Below are positions 8,991 to 18,443 of a stretch of 45,113 bases of DNA, one piece after another (positions within the stretch are counted from its first letter, which is position 1; each line of letters opens with the position of its first letter). Under the pieces are notes generated by a model. It was not told where the DNA came from. It made no database searches and saw nothing but the letters and a program-made list of their open reading frames with translations. A program made the position numbers and the translations under genes. The stretch spans positions 1 through 45,113 of the forward strand of contig JAJXWN010000003.1 of the NCBI GenBank assembly GCA_021781595.1, given 5' to 3'. The stretch comes from a bacterium (GTDB lineage: Bacteria > Vulcanimicrobiota > Vulcanimicrobiia > Vulcanimicrobiales > Vulcanimicrobiaceae).

Positions 8991-9734
8991 CTAGCCAGTC
9001 GGCAGAGCGGTCGGCACAACGCTTGGCGCAGCGCTCGGCGTACCGGCCGGCGCAAGCGTCGGGATCGGGGTTGGCTGCGGCGTATAGCACGGCACCGGTA
9101 GGATGTCGACCTGCGGGCTCTCGTTCCCGACGGGCGGCGCGGCCGGCGCCGGCAGCGGAACCGGCGTGAGCCCCGGCCCCGGCGACGGCGTTGAGGAGGC
9201 TAGCGGGAAGATCGCAAGCGCGGTCGCGCAAGGTGCCGGGGTCGCGAAGTAGTGCTCGGTAAAACCGTTCTTGATGTAACCGGCCATGAGTTTCCCGAAA
9301 TAACTCTTGGGCCAGCGGCGCTCGATCTCGTGCATGTCGTCCCAGGCCTTCTCCTGAGCCGTTCTCGTGTAGATTTTCTCGTACGCCTGCATCGCCAGAA
9401 ACCAGGCGCGCGGCAGCTGCGGGTCTTGCGGGTACTTGTGCGTCCAGTCTCGCAGCGCTTCGTCGGCGAAGCCTACGGATTGGATGATACCGGAATCGGT
9501 CGTATAGGCGCCCGCTCGAATAAAATCGTCGTGAAAGGTGTTGCCGATCCCTAAAAAGCTCATCTTCATGCGCCCAAAATACTCGTCACCCGGTGCCGAG
9601 ATGCGCACCATGTGCTGTTGCTCTTGCTGCCATTTGGTGAGCTTGGGCGCCCTTTCGGCGGGTGAGGCAAGGCCCAAGCCGATCGTGCCGGCGGCGACGG
9701 CTAGTGCGGTGATGGATGTCAACGCGCGTTTCAA
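8991..9734 (-). CDS. Secreted hypothetical protein with Pro-rich C-terminal region
   Basis: ORF 8991..9956; TTG at 9734 gives signal peptide MKRALTSITALAVAAGTIGLGLASPA; upstream extension overlaps the divergent nitrilase gene and is probably not translated. Confidence 0.65.
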   Translation of the reverse strand: MKRALTSITALAVAAGTIGLGLASPAERAPKLTKWQQEQQHMVRISAPGDEYFGRMKMSFLGIGNTFHDDFIRAGAYTTDSGIIQSVGFADEALRDWTHKYPQDPQLPRAWFLAMQAYEKIYTRTAQEKAWDDMHEIERRWPKSYFGKLMAGYIKNGFTEHYFATPAPCATALAIFPLASSTPSPGPGLTPVPLPAPAAPPVGNESPQVDILPVPCYTPQPTPIPTLAPAGTPSAAPSVVPTALPTG

Positions 9735-9798
9735 ACTTTTCCCTACAGCCCTTTCTCGCAAGAGGAGATCTCTTGCCGTACAACGTTCTCTACGTGTT

Positions 9799-11106
9799 GT
9801 GAATTCCCTGAAGCGGCCGCGCGAGATTGCGGTCGCGGTGTTGCAGCTGCGCGCGCACGATCGCGAGGCGTTCCCGACCGTTTGGCCTTCGGTACTGCAG
9901 CGCATCGAACGCGCGGCGGCCTGCGGGGCGCGGCTCGTCGTCCTGCCGGAGGGCACGGTGCCCGCCTACGTCATCGGCTACGAACCTTACGACCCCTCCC
10001 GAACGGAGCGCGCGATCGAAGAACTCCGAGAGCTTGCGCGCCGCACGAGGAGCGTGATCGTCGCCGGTGCCACGCGGCAAGACGGCGGACGCCTGTATAA
10101 CGGCGCGCTCGCGATCGACGGCGACGGGTCGGTTGCCGGCTGGGCCGATAAGCAGTTCCTATGGCACTTCGACCGGCAATGGTTCTCGGCGGGCGAGCGG
10201 TTGGAGCCGATTCGGACGCAGATCGGCACGATCGGCGCGCTGGTCTGCGCCGATGGCCGCATCCCGACGATCGCGCGCGCGCTCGTCGATCGCGGCGCCG
10301 AGATCCTCGTCATGCCGACCGCCTGGGTCTCGAGCGGCCGCAATGCGCACAGCCTCGAAAACGTCCAAGCCGATCTGCTGATTCGCGTACGAGCGAAAGA
10401 GAATCGCGTGCCGTTCGTCGCCGCTAACAAATCGGGCGTTGAGCGCGGCTGCGTGCTCTATTGCGGCAAAAGCCAGATCGTCGCGGCGGACGGAACTCTT
10501 ACCGCGCTCGCATCGCAAGACGGCGACGATACGCTCGCGGCCAAGGTGGAACTCGGGCAACCCGCCGTGCAGCGAGCGCATCTGCCCGCGCCGTCCTCGC
10601 GTACGGGCTGCGTGCGCTCGATCCGCATCGCCATCTCGGCGATCGAACCCACCGCCGCAACGCCCGAACGATTGCGCATTCTCGAAGTTCAGGCATCGAT
10701 CGCTCCCGGCGCCTCCGACGCGGCGCGCGCCGCGCTCGATGCGCTCGTTCCGACGGCGTTCGTTGACGATGCGGCGATCTTTGACCCCGCAGGAGTCGAG
10801 GTCTACCGGCGCGCGGGTTACCAACTGGCTGTCTGGGAGACGCGCGCCGACGCCGTCTGGCGGGACGAGGTGATGCGCGCGCGCGCGATCGAACTGCGCA
10901 TGTACGTGGTGGCGATCGACGTCGAGCGGCGACGGGCGTGCGCAGCCGATCCCGACGGTGCGATCGTGTGCGGGACTTTCGACGGTTACGAACTCGCGAG
11001 TTTCACGCTCGATCCGTCACGCACCGCACAGACGCACGTCGCACCCGGCACGGACGTACTTGCGGGGCTCGAGCGCGCACACGATCTGGCCGAACGGAGG
11101 AACTGA
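9799..11106 (+). CDS. Carbon-nitrogen hydrolase (nitrilase superfamily), with second, degenerate nitrilase-like domain
   Basis: E-K-C triad context present in the first half: LPEGTVP, ADKQFLWHFD, LVCADGR; GTG at 9799 chosen as start because the upstream part of ORF 9538 is antisense to the divergent gene. Confidence 0.85.
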   Translation: MNSLKRPREIAVAVLQLRAHDREAFPTVWPSVLQRIERAAACGARLVVLPEGTVPAYVIGYEPYDPSRTERAIEELRELARRTRSVIVAGATRQDGGRLYNGALAIDGDGSVAGWADKQFLWHFDRQWFSAGERLEPIRTQIGTIGALVCADGRIPTIARALVDRGAEILVMPTAWVSSGRNAHSLENVQADLLIRVRAKENRVPFVAANKSGVERGCVLYCGKSQIVAADGTLTALASQDGDDTLAAKVELGQPAVQRAHLPAPSSRTGCVRSIRIAISAIEPTAATPERLRILEVQASIAPGASDAARAALDALVPTAFVDDAAIFDPAGVEVYRRAGYQLAVWETRADAVWRDEVMRARAIELRMYVVAIDVERRRACAADPDGAIVCGTFDGYELASFTLDPSRTAQTHVAPGTDVLAGLERAHDLAERRN

Positions 11107-11109
11107 CGC

Positions 11110-12348
11110 ATGCACGGATCGTGGCTGCGCGCGCTCGCCGGAGCGACGGCGCTGGCGCTCGCCGGAGCCGCCGCACGCCCGCCGGCCTCTCACCGCTTCG
11201 GAACGATCGCGCTAGACGTCGCCCGCATGCCGTACGTCGCGGGCAGCAGCATTCCCATCGGCGTCCGCAGCTCGAGCGATTCGTACGAACTATCGGTGAT
11301 CGGCCCCGGAAGCATCGCCGCACACGATTATCTGGCTCCCGCCGCCGCGGTGCCGTTCGAGGCGACGATCGTCGCTACGAGCGCGAGTGCCGTGGGGATG
11401 GCTGCGCTGCGAATCGTACCCCCGCCAGAAGCCGCGGCTCCGCTTATCGCGGTCGCAACCTACGACGACGGCATCGTCTTGCACGACCCGCGCACGTTCG
11501 CGGTCGTGGGCATCGTGCCGACGCACGGAGCACCAGGCGGCGTCGCATTCGAACGCGACGGCACGATCGACGCGCCGATCACGACGGGGGACTCGCTCGT
11601 CTCGATTGCGCGCGTGCCATGGCGAATCCGAAGGCTCACGGGCGTCGCCTTCGGTAACGAAGTGCTCGAGGACCCCGCGCTGCACGCCGTCTTCGTGAGC
11701 GACCGGGATGCCGGCGGCGGGTACGGCGCGCTCACCCGCATCGCCGGCCGCAATATCCGCACGACGAGGACCGGCATCACGGCCGAGGGCCTCGCGCTGG
11801 ATTCACAGCGCCAGATCGTATACGTCGGCAACGTCAACGATGCGACCGTCGCTGCCGTCGACGCGCGGACGATGCGGATCCTCCGCCGGTATCGTAGCGT
11901 TCCGCGCACCTTCGGACTGGCACTCGATGCCGCGGCGCAGCGGCTCTTCGTCGCGTCGAACACGAGCCCGTCGATGCGCGACGGCGGCGGCTACGTCGCC
12001 GCGATCGACGTGGGTTCGCCGCAGGGGCGCATCGTCGCGCGAAGCGCCCGCATGACGCTTCCGCTCGGCGTTGCCTTCGACCCAGGCACGCATTCCGTCT
12101 TCGTCACCGACGAAGGGGCCAATCTCGTCTACGTCCTCGACGCGCGTACGTTGCGCGCGACGCACGCACCGCTGCGCACCTGTTCGACGCCGTGGCTGCC
12201 GCACTTCGACGCACGCAGCAACCGTCTCTACGTTCCGTGCGCCCGGGCGAACGAAGTCGACGTCTTCAATGCCGCAACCCTGACCCGCGTGCGCGGCGCG
12301 CCTTTCCGAACCGGCGGCTTTCCGCTCGACGTCGCCGTTGGGAACTAA
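11110..12348 (+). CDS. YncE/SMP-30-like beta-propeller secreted protein
   Basis: 412 aa with repeated blades (RQIVYVGNVNDATVAAVDARTMRILRRY, THSVFVTDEGANLVYVLDARTLRATH, NRLYVPCARANEVDVFNAATLTRV) and signal peptide. Confidence 0.8.
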   Translation: MHGSWLRALAGATALALAGAAARPPASHRFGTIALDVARMPYVAGSSIPIGVRSSSDSYELSVIGPGSIAAHDYLAPAAAVPFEATIVATSASAVGMAALRIVPPPEAAAPLIAVATYDDGIVLHDPRTFAVVGIVPTHGAPGGVAFERDGTIDAPITTGDSLVSIARVPWRIRRLTGVAFGNEVLEDPALHAVFVSDRDAGGGYGALTRIAGRNIRTTRTGITAEGLALDSQRQIVYVGNVNDATVAAVDARTMRILRRYRSVPRTFGLALDAAAQRLFVASNTSPSMRDGGGYVAAIDVGSPQGRIVARSARMTLPLGVAFDPGTHSVFVTDEGANLVYVLDARTLRATHAPLRTCSTPWLPHFDARSNRLYVPCARANEVDVFNAATLTRVRGAPFRTGGFPLDVAVGN

Positions 12349-12354
12349 GGATCC

Positions 12355-14529
12355 GTGTCCGAACGTATTTCGTGCATGACGACGCTGCGCTGCGCCGCGT
12401 TCTTCTTTTCCGTCGCCGCTTTGCTCGGCGGCGCGCGCGCCGGAGCGTCACCCCTGCCACAGGCACCGCTGCCGGCCGCGCCTTTCCCGAAGATCGTGAC
12501 CGACGCACCGGCGATCTCGTTCGTAGCCCCGGGCGTTACCTACGGTTTCTACGAGATGGTCACCGCCGACGGGCCGCTCGCGGTTCGCGTGGTCGCCGTC
12601 GACCTGCACGACCCGAGCGTCTCTCTGCAAACGGTACTCGCCTCCAACGAGCTGACCTCGAACGGCGAAACCGTCTCCGCTATGGCGCAGCGCACCGGCG
12701 CGGTCGCCGGCATCAACGGCGACTATTTCGATATCGGCGCAACCGATCAACCGACCAATATTCTCGTCGAGAACGGGAGCCTGCTGCATCTGCCCCGGCC
12801 TCGATACGCGCTTGCGGTCACGGCTCGGCGCACCGTCATCTTCAAGCAGTTCACCTTCGGCGCAACCTTACAGCTCCCGGACGGCACCTACGCCCAACTC
12901 GACGGCATCAACGCACTGCCTCCTCCCGAGGATGGAACCGCGATATTAACGCCCGAGTTCGGCCCGGTCGCACCCGAAGAGAATCTCACCTTGGCCGCGC
13001 TCGAACCGCTCGGCGGAACGCCGCCGTTCGCACGCTATCGCGTGACCGGCATCGCCGACAACACCGTAACGCAGCCTCCCGGTTACTATCTCGCCGTCGG
13101 CCTCGATGCCTACGGCACGGTCGGCGCTCTCGGCGCGGGCAGCACCATCGAGGCTGAAGACGATACGATGCCGTCGCTCGCCGGCGTCGTCGCCGCCGTC
13201 GGCGGAGGGCCGCTGCTCGTAAAAGACGGGAAGCCGTACAACGATCCGGACGGACCGTCGGGCGGCGGCTTCGCGGATCCGATACCATGCAGCGGGGCGG
13301 CCGTAACGGCCGCCGGCACGCTGCTGCTCTTCGAAGTCGACGGCCGCCAGCCAGCGCTCTCGATCGGCTTGACGCGCCCGCAGTTTGCCGCGCTCATGCT
13401 CGCGTTCGGCGCAACCGAGGGAATGGCGTTTGACGGCGGAGGAAGTTCGACGTTGGTCGCGCGCCGTTTGGGCTACGCCGCCGCCGTCCTGCGCAACGCG
13501 CCCTCCGACGGCAGCGAGCGCCCCGTCGCCGACGGCTTGTTCGTGTACAGCAACGCACCGCTGGGTCCGCCCGCGCGGTTGGCGGTTACGCCGCAGACGA
13601 TCCGCGCGTTCGCCGGCGCGACGGTTCCGTTACACGTCGCCATCACCGATGCCGGCGGCCACCTTCTCGCTACGCTCGGCACTGCACGATTGCGCAGCCG
13701 GCCGGCGACGCTCGGCAGCGCGAACGCCACGGCGTTCGTAGCGGGCGAGACGCCGGAGACCGGCATCCTGCGCGTCGCGCGCGGCAACCTCTCAGCCGAG
13801 ATTCCCGTCCGCGTCTTCGACGCGGCCGCGCGCGTCGAGATCTTCCCCCATACGCTCGATCTGCCGCCCGGAGGGCGCGCGCACCTCGTCGTGCGAGCCT
13901 ACGACCGCCGCGGTTATCCGATCGCTCTTCCCGAGCTTGTGGCCTGGAACGCGAGCGCGGGACGCGTCAGCGGCGACGGCCTCTTCGTTGCCGGCTCGCA
14001 CGACGCGGTCGTGACCGCGCGCCTCGGAGCGAGCGTGGCCGACGCGCGCGTCTTCGTCGGCCAGCACGAGCGGCCGTTGCATATTGCCGCGAGCATCCGC
14101 TTCAAAACATATCCGCGAGGCGATCCGGGCGGACTGGCGCCGGGCACGCCTTGCCCCACATGCATAGCCCTGCGCTACGATTTCACAGGCGGCGAACGTG
14201 CCGCATATATGGCCGGACCTATCGCGCTCCCCGCCGGAACCATCGGCTTGCACTTGAGCGTGCTAGGCGACGGCAACGGCGAAGTGCTGCGCGCGGCGTT
14301 CGCGAGCGGAGCGTACGGCCGCGCGCTCGTCACCGTCGCGCGAATCACCTGGACCGGTTGGCGGAACGTCTCCGTGCGTCTTCCGCCTAGCATCCAGGGA
14401 GCGGCAACGCTGCAGTCGTTGTACGTCGTCAGTGAGTTCGGCGGCGCCCCAGTCGTCGTCGCTGGCAGCATCGCCATTCGCGACGTTCGCACGATCCTGG
14501 CAGGCAGCGGTCCCTCTCCCAGGAACTAG
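12355..14529 (+). CDS. Phosphodiester glycosidase (NAGPA-domain) family secreted protein
   Basis: 724 aa; GAVAGINGDYFDI and GMAFDGGGSSTLVARRL hallmark motifs; C-terminal Ig/BIG-like region. Confidence 0.85.
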   Translation: MSERISCMTTLRCAAFFFSVAALLGGARAGASPLPQAPLPAAPFPKIVTDAPAISFVAPGVTYGFYEMVTADGPLAVRVVAVDLHDPSVSLQTVLASNELTSNGETVSAMAQRTGAVAGINGDYFDIGATDQPTNILVENGSLLHLPRPRYALAVTARRTVIFKQFTFGATLQLPDGTYAQLDGINALPPPEDGTAILTPEFGPVAPEENLTLAALEPLGGTPPFARYRVTGIADNTVTQPPGYYLAVGLDAYGTVGALGAGSTIEAEDDTMPSLAGVVAAVGGGPLLVKDGKPYNDPDGPSGGGFADPIPCSGAAVTAAGTLLLFEVDGRQPALSIGLTRPQFAALMLAFGATEGMAFDGGGSSTLVARRLGYAAAVLRNAPSDGSERPVADGLFVYSNAPLGPPARLAVTPQTIRAFAGATVPLHVAITDAGGHLLATLGTARLRSRPATLGSANATAFVAGETPETGILRVARGNLSAEIPVRVFDAAARVEIFPHTLDLPPGGRAHLVVRAYDRRGYPIALPELVAWNASAGRVSGDGLFVAGSHDAVVTARLGASVADARVFVGQHERPLHIAASIRFKTYPRGDPGGLAPGTPCPTCIALRYDFTGGERAAYMAGPIALPAGTIGLHLSVLGDGNGEVLRAAFASGAYGRALVTVARITWTGWRNVSVRLPPSIQGAATLQSLYVVSEFGGAPVVVAGSIAIRDVRTILAGSGPSPRN

Positions 14530-14594
14530 TGTGCTGAACCATAATTGGCGTGACATGTGGGCATGTCACGCCAATTATGGTTCAGCACATTAGT
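14525..14594. repeat. Long near-perfect palindrome (28-bp perfect arms, extendable to 33 bp with one mismatch, 4-nt loop), TA-flanked
   Basis: TGTGCTGAACCATAATTGGCGTGACATG-TGGG-CATGTCACGCCAATTATGGTTCAGCACA; left arm overlaps the TAG stop of the NAGPA-like gene; AT-richer than surroundings. Confidence 0.9.
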
Positions 14595-14600
14595 GCGGCG

Positions 14601-16052
14601 ATGAGTTTTGATTCGACGGCTCCCCGCGCGCTCGATACCGCCTCCGCACGCGGAGCCGTCTATGCCGACATTCGTTTCGAGGTCGCGCGTACCGAGCGTA
14701 TCGAGGTACGCAACGGCGTCGTCGCAACGCTCTCGGACTCCACCAGCCGCGGGTATGGCATTCGCGCGCTCGTCGACGGGACGTGGGGCTTTGCGGCCGC
14801 GTCCGATACGAGCGATGCCGGACTGGATCGCACCGCGGCACGTGCCGTCGAGATCGCTAAGGCCGGCGCGGCGATTGCCCGCCGCCGGCTCGGCGAAGCG
14901 CCGCCGAAGGCGTACGCCGACGTCTTCGCGACCCCGGTGCATCGCGATCCTGAAGACGTGCCGCTGAACGATCGCGTCGCCCTTCTGCTCGAAGCCGAAC
15001 GCCTGCTGCACGCCGGCCCCCAGATCGGCGTGGGGCGCGCCTGGATCGATCTATGGCGCACCGACAAGTATTTTTACAGCACGATCGGCTCGAAGATCGA
15101 ACAATCAATTCGCCAGACGGGTTGCGGGCTGCAGGCGCTGGCCGTCGGCAACGGCGACGTACAGACGAGAACGTTTCCGGGCGATATCGGGCTCTACGCA
15201 TCGGGCGGATGGGAGATCGTCGAACGCGCCGCCCTTCGAGAGAACGCATCGCGCATCGCCGAAGAGGCGATCGCGCTCCTTTCGGCGCCCCAGGCGCCCA
15301 GCGGCGTAACCGACCTCGTCTTAGGCGGCTCGCAGGTCTCCTTGCAGATACACGAATCGTGCGGCCATCCGGCCGAACTCGATCGCGTGATGGGCTGGGA
15401 GGCTAATTTTTCCGGCGTCAGTTTCCTCGAACTCGACCAGATCGACAAGCTGAAATATGGCTCCGAGATCGTCACGATATCGATCGACAACACCATGCCC
15501 GGCGGCATGGCGACGGTGGGTTATGACGACGAAGGCAGCCGGAGCGTACGCTCGGATATCGTTCGCGACGGAGTGCTGGTCGGATACGAGATGAGCAACG
15601 ATACCGCGCGGCTCATCGGGCGTGAAAGCAATGCATGCGTGCGCGCGGAGAGCTGGCAATACGTACCCATGATCCGCATGTGCAATTTGAGCCTGCGGCC
15701 GGGCGAGATGTCTTTCGAGCACCTTTTCGACGACGTGCGCGACGGAATCTACATGGAGAGCAACCGCTCGTGGTCCATCGACGATCACCGTCTGAACTTT
15801 CAGTTCGGTTGCGAGATCGCGTGGGAGATCAAGAACGGCAAACGCGGTCGCCTCTTGAAAAATCCCACGTACGGCGGGATCACCCCCGCGTTCTGGAATT
15901 CGTGCGATGCGGTCGCCGACGCCGCATCGTGGGTTGCGTGGGGAACGCCGAACTGCGGCAAAGGGGAACCGATGCAGTCGGGCCGCACGACGCAAGCCGC
16001 CTCGCCGGCACGTTTTCGCGGGGTACGCGTCGGAGTGGGGTACGGTGGATAG
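14601..16052 (+). CDS. tldD: TldD family metalloprotease
   Basis: HESCGHPAELDRVMGWEANFSG (HExxxH-type TldD motif), NNTMPGG-like, LLKNPTYGGITPAFWNSCDAV; start at ATG 14601 (MSFDSTAPRAL), after the palindrome. Confidence 0.9.
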   Translation: MSFDSTAPRALDTASARGAVYADIRFEVARTERIEVRNGVVATLSDSTSRGYGIRALVDGTWGFAAASDTSDAGLDRTAARAVEIAKAGAAIARRRLGEAPPKAYADVFATPVHRDPEDVPLNDRVALLLEAERLLHAGPQIGVGRAWIDLWRTDKYFYSTIGSKIEQSIRQTGCGLQALAVGNGDVQTRTFPGDIGLYASGGWEIVERAALRENASRIAEEAIALLSAPQAPSGVTDLVLGGSQVSLQIHESCGHPAELDRVMGWEANFSGVSFLELDQIDKLKYGSEIVTISIDNTMPGGMATVGYDDEGSRSVRSDIVRDGVLVGYEMSNDTARLIGRESNACVRAESWQYVPMIRMCNLSLRPGEMSFEHLFDDVRDGIYMESNRSWSIDDHRLNFQFGCEIAWEIKNGKRGRLLKNPTYGGITPAFWNSCDAVADAASWVAWGTPNCGKGEPMQSGRTTQAASPARFRGVRVGVGYGG

Positions 16053-17376
16053 AGAGCAGCGGGAGGATCTCGCGCGGCGCGTCCTCGCATTCTCCCACGC
16101 CGATCAAACCGAAGTTCTTCTCGTCGACCGGGAAGCTTCGCTCTCGCGGTTCACGCACGACGCGATCCATCAGAACGTCGCGAGCGCCGACCTCTCGATC
16201 GCCGTTCGCGCGATCGCCGAAGAGCGCACCGGTGTAGCCCGCACCAACGTACTCGACGAGGCGTCGCTGCGCGACGTCGTAGCGCGCGCGCTCGCTATCG
16301 CTCGGCACGCACCGGCCGACCCCGAACAGCCCGCACTTCCGGTCGGTGCGCCGCCGCCCGCTCCGGCGGAGGCTTTCGCCGAGGCTACCGCCCGCGCGAC
16401 GCCCCAGCTTCGTGCGCAGATCTGCGAGGATATCTTCCGCGCCGGCGAAGCCGGCGGGCTATGGGCCGCTGGATACGCAGCGACCGAACGCGGCGGCATA
16501 ACGGTCGTGAATTCGAACGGAGCGCGCGCGTCGTTCGACGGTTCGGATGCCGCTGCAAACGTCAAAATGAACGGCGGCGATTCCAGCGGCTTTGCCGAAG
16601 CCTACGACACCGACGTGCGACGCCTCGACGGGACTCTGCTCGGCGCGATCGCCGCAGGCAAGGCCCGCGAATCCGCGCATCCGAGGGACGTCGAACCTGG
16701 TCCCTGGACCGTGATCCTCGAACCAGCCGCCTTCGGCGAGCTCTTCTCCTATATCGCCGATCACTTCTCTGCGCTCTCGTTCGACGAGGGCTCGTCGTTC
16801 CTCAGCGACGGACTCGACCGCACGTATCTTGGTGAAAACGTCACGATTACCGACGACTACGCACACCCGCTGGCGCCCGGCATGCCCTTCGATTTCGAGG
16901 GCTTCCCGACCAAACGTCTGGCGCTCGTCGAGCACGGCGTCGCCCGTGCCGTCGTCACGGACAACTACTGGGCGCACAAACTCGGCCGCGAGAACACCGG
17001 GCATGCGCTCCCGGCCCCGAACGCGTCGGGACCGCAGGCCCGGAATCTCGTCGTCTCTGCCGGAAGCAAGAACGCCGCGCAACTCATTGCCGAGACCAAG
17101 CGCGGTCTGCTCGTTACCCGCTTCTGGTACATTCGCACCGTTGACCAAAAAAAGGCGATCGTTACCGGCATGACCCGCGACGGAACGTTCCTCATCGAAA
17201 ATGGGAAGTTGACGGGCGGCGTGCGCAACATGCGCTTCAACCAAAGCATTCTGGAGGCGTTGTGCCGTTGCGAGTTTGCAAGCGAGTTGTCTCGAACCGG
17301 CGGCTACTCCTATTCGGTCGTCGTCCCGGCGGTGAAGATCGAGAACTTCACGTTCAGCAGCGGAACGGGCTTCTAG
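16045..17376 (+). CDS. tldE: TldE/PmbA family metallopeptidase-like protein
   Basis: GTG 16045 overlaps tldD stop; VILEPAAFGELFSYIADHFSALSFDEGSSFLSDG, GMPFDFEGFPTKRLALVEHGVA, SAGSKNAAQLIAETKRGLLVTRFWYIRTVDQKKAIVTGMTRDGTFLIENGKLTGGVRNMRFNQSI. Confidence 0.9.
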   Translation: MDREQREDLARRVLAFSHADQTEVLLVDREASLSRFTHDAIHQNVASADLSIAVRAIAEERTGVARTNVLDEASLRDVVARALAIARHAPADPEQPALPVGAPPPAPAEAFAEATARATPQLRAQICEDIFRAGEAGGLWAAGYAATERGGITVVNSNGARASFDGSDAAANVKMNGGDSSGFAEAYDTDVRRLDGTLLGAIAAGKARESAHPRDVEPGPWTVILEPAAFGELFSYIADHFSALSFDEGSSFLSDGLDRTYLGENVTITDDYAHPLAPGMPFDFEGFPTKRLALVEHGVARAVVTDNYWAHKLGRENTGHALPAPNASGPQARNLVVSAGSKNAAQLIAETKRGLLVTRFWYIRTVDQKKAIVTGMTRDGTFLIENGKLTGGVRNMRFNQSILEALCRCEFASELSRTGGYSYSVVVPAVKIENFTFSSGTGF

Positions 17377-17497
17377 CAGGTTGCGGAAAAACCCGCGGTC
17401 TCCGGATCGGGCCCGAATGTTCCGTCGAAACGAGGAGCGATGAGGAAGCAACGCCCGGGTTCGAGACGGCGGCGGGGGTCTTTCCGCAACCTGCTAA
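17374..17497. mobile_element. Candidate MITE-like element with terminal inverted repeats, TA-flanked
   Basis: TAGCAGGTTGCGGAAA (17374-17389) and TTTCCGCAACCTGCTA (17482-17497), perfect 16-bp inverted repeat extendable by ACCC/GGGT after one mismatch; sits between convergent genes and starts on the tldE stop codon. Confidence 0.5.
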
Positions 17498-17510
17498 GAG
17501 ACTGTCGGAG

Positions 17511-18440
17511 CTAAGCGCCGGCGCGGTAGCGTATGGCTAGCCGGACGGTGCCGGCAAGGAAGATTGCCATGCCGATCCAGAGCACGAAGAACGATGGCGC
17601 CGAGACCACGACTATCGAGGGATAGGAGGCGATCTTCGCGGTCAGGTTAAGGCCGCCGATCGACCGGCTGGAACCGTCGGCGACGATGCCGATGCCGCCG
17701 GGCAGCACCTGGTCCCCGCTCGTCGAGACGGCGAAGAGCACCGCCGGTAGGCCGTCGAGCGGCGGGTTGGCGTGCAGTTGCGCCGCCTGCTGCACGGAAA
17801 ACAGCACGGCCTTGACTTGCCGCGCCGCCGCCGGCACGGCAAAGCTGTCGAACGGCACCGTCATTCCAGCGATCGTCGTCGACTGCGCCATCAGCAGAAC
17901 CGGCGACAAGAAGACGCTGTTGGTCGGCTGCGTGATCGTGAGATGGTTGCCGCGCGCATCGCGTACGCTGACGTGAACCACCGATCGCGGACGCTGCCAA
18001 AGAATGAAGCCTCCGACGTAACGGCGGCGATTCGGCGGGATCGCTACCTGCACCGCGCCCGCGCGGCGCAGATCCACCGTTACGCTGCCCGTGCCGGCGT
18101 GATCGGATTGCAGGAACGGGAAGACGAGCGAGCCGCCGAGGTCTGCGTCGTGGACGGTCGAGCCGGGCGCACCGACGACCGTATGCGGTCCGGGTCCGAG
18201 CAGACCGCTCGCGATACCTGCGAACGCAACGACGCCGGCGCCCAGCAACAGTAGCGCCGCCGCCCCGGTGAGGCCGGGCCGGGAGCGCCGGAGCGCCTGC
18301 ATCCGAAAGAGCGCGTACGCGATCGACGCCGCAACGATCGCGTTGTACCAACCATACTGGTAGACGGCCCTGCCCGGCCAGATTTCCTGGATGGCGACCA
18401 TGACGACAGCGGCCCCCGCTGCGAAAAGCAACGAGCCCAC
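17511..18440 (-). CDS. Conserved hypothetical membrane protein (N-terminal TM helices, C-terminal TM; near ResA/TlpA gene)
   Basis: 309 aa, several hydrophobic segments, 3 nt from the thioredoxin gene; possible ResB-like/cytochrome c maturation role only by context. Confidence 0.6.
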   Translation of the reverse strand: MGSLLFAAGAAVVMVAIQEIWPGRAVYQYGWYNAIVAASIAYALFRMQALRRSRPGLTGAAALLLLGAGVVAFAGIASGLLGPGPHTVVGAPGSTVHDADLGGSLVFPFLQSDHAGTGSVTVDLRRAGAVQVAIPPNRRRYVGGFILWQRPRSVVHVSVRDARGNHLTITQPTNSVFLSPVLLMAQSTTIAGMTVPFDSFAVPAAARQVKAVLFSVQQAAQLHANPPLDGLPAVLFAVSTSGDQVLPGGIGIVADGSSRSIGGLNLTAKIASYPSIVVVSAPSFFVLWIGMAIFLAGTVRLAIRYRAGA

Positions 18441-18443
18441 GAA

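Noticed and set aside
12192-13157. 321-aa Arg-rich plus-strand ORF
   Set aside because: Frame-shifted shadow of the beta-propeller and NAGPA genes.
14525-14594. Interpretation as an ordinary Rho-independent terminator
   Set aside because: Stem is far longer than needed, AT-rich, lacks a T-run and lies between co-directional genes that look co-transcribed.
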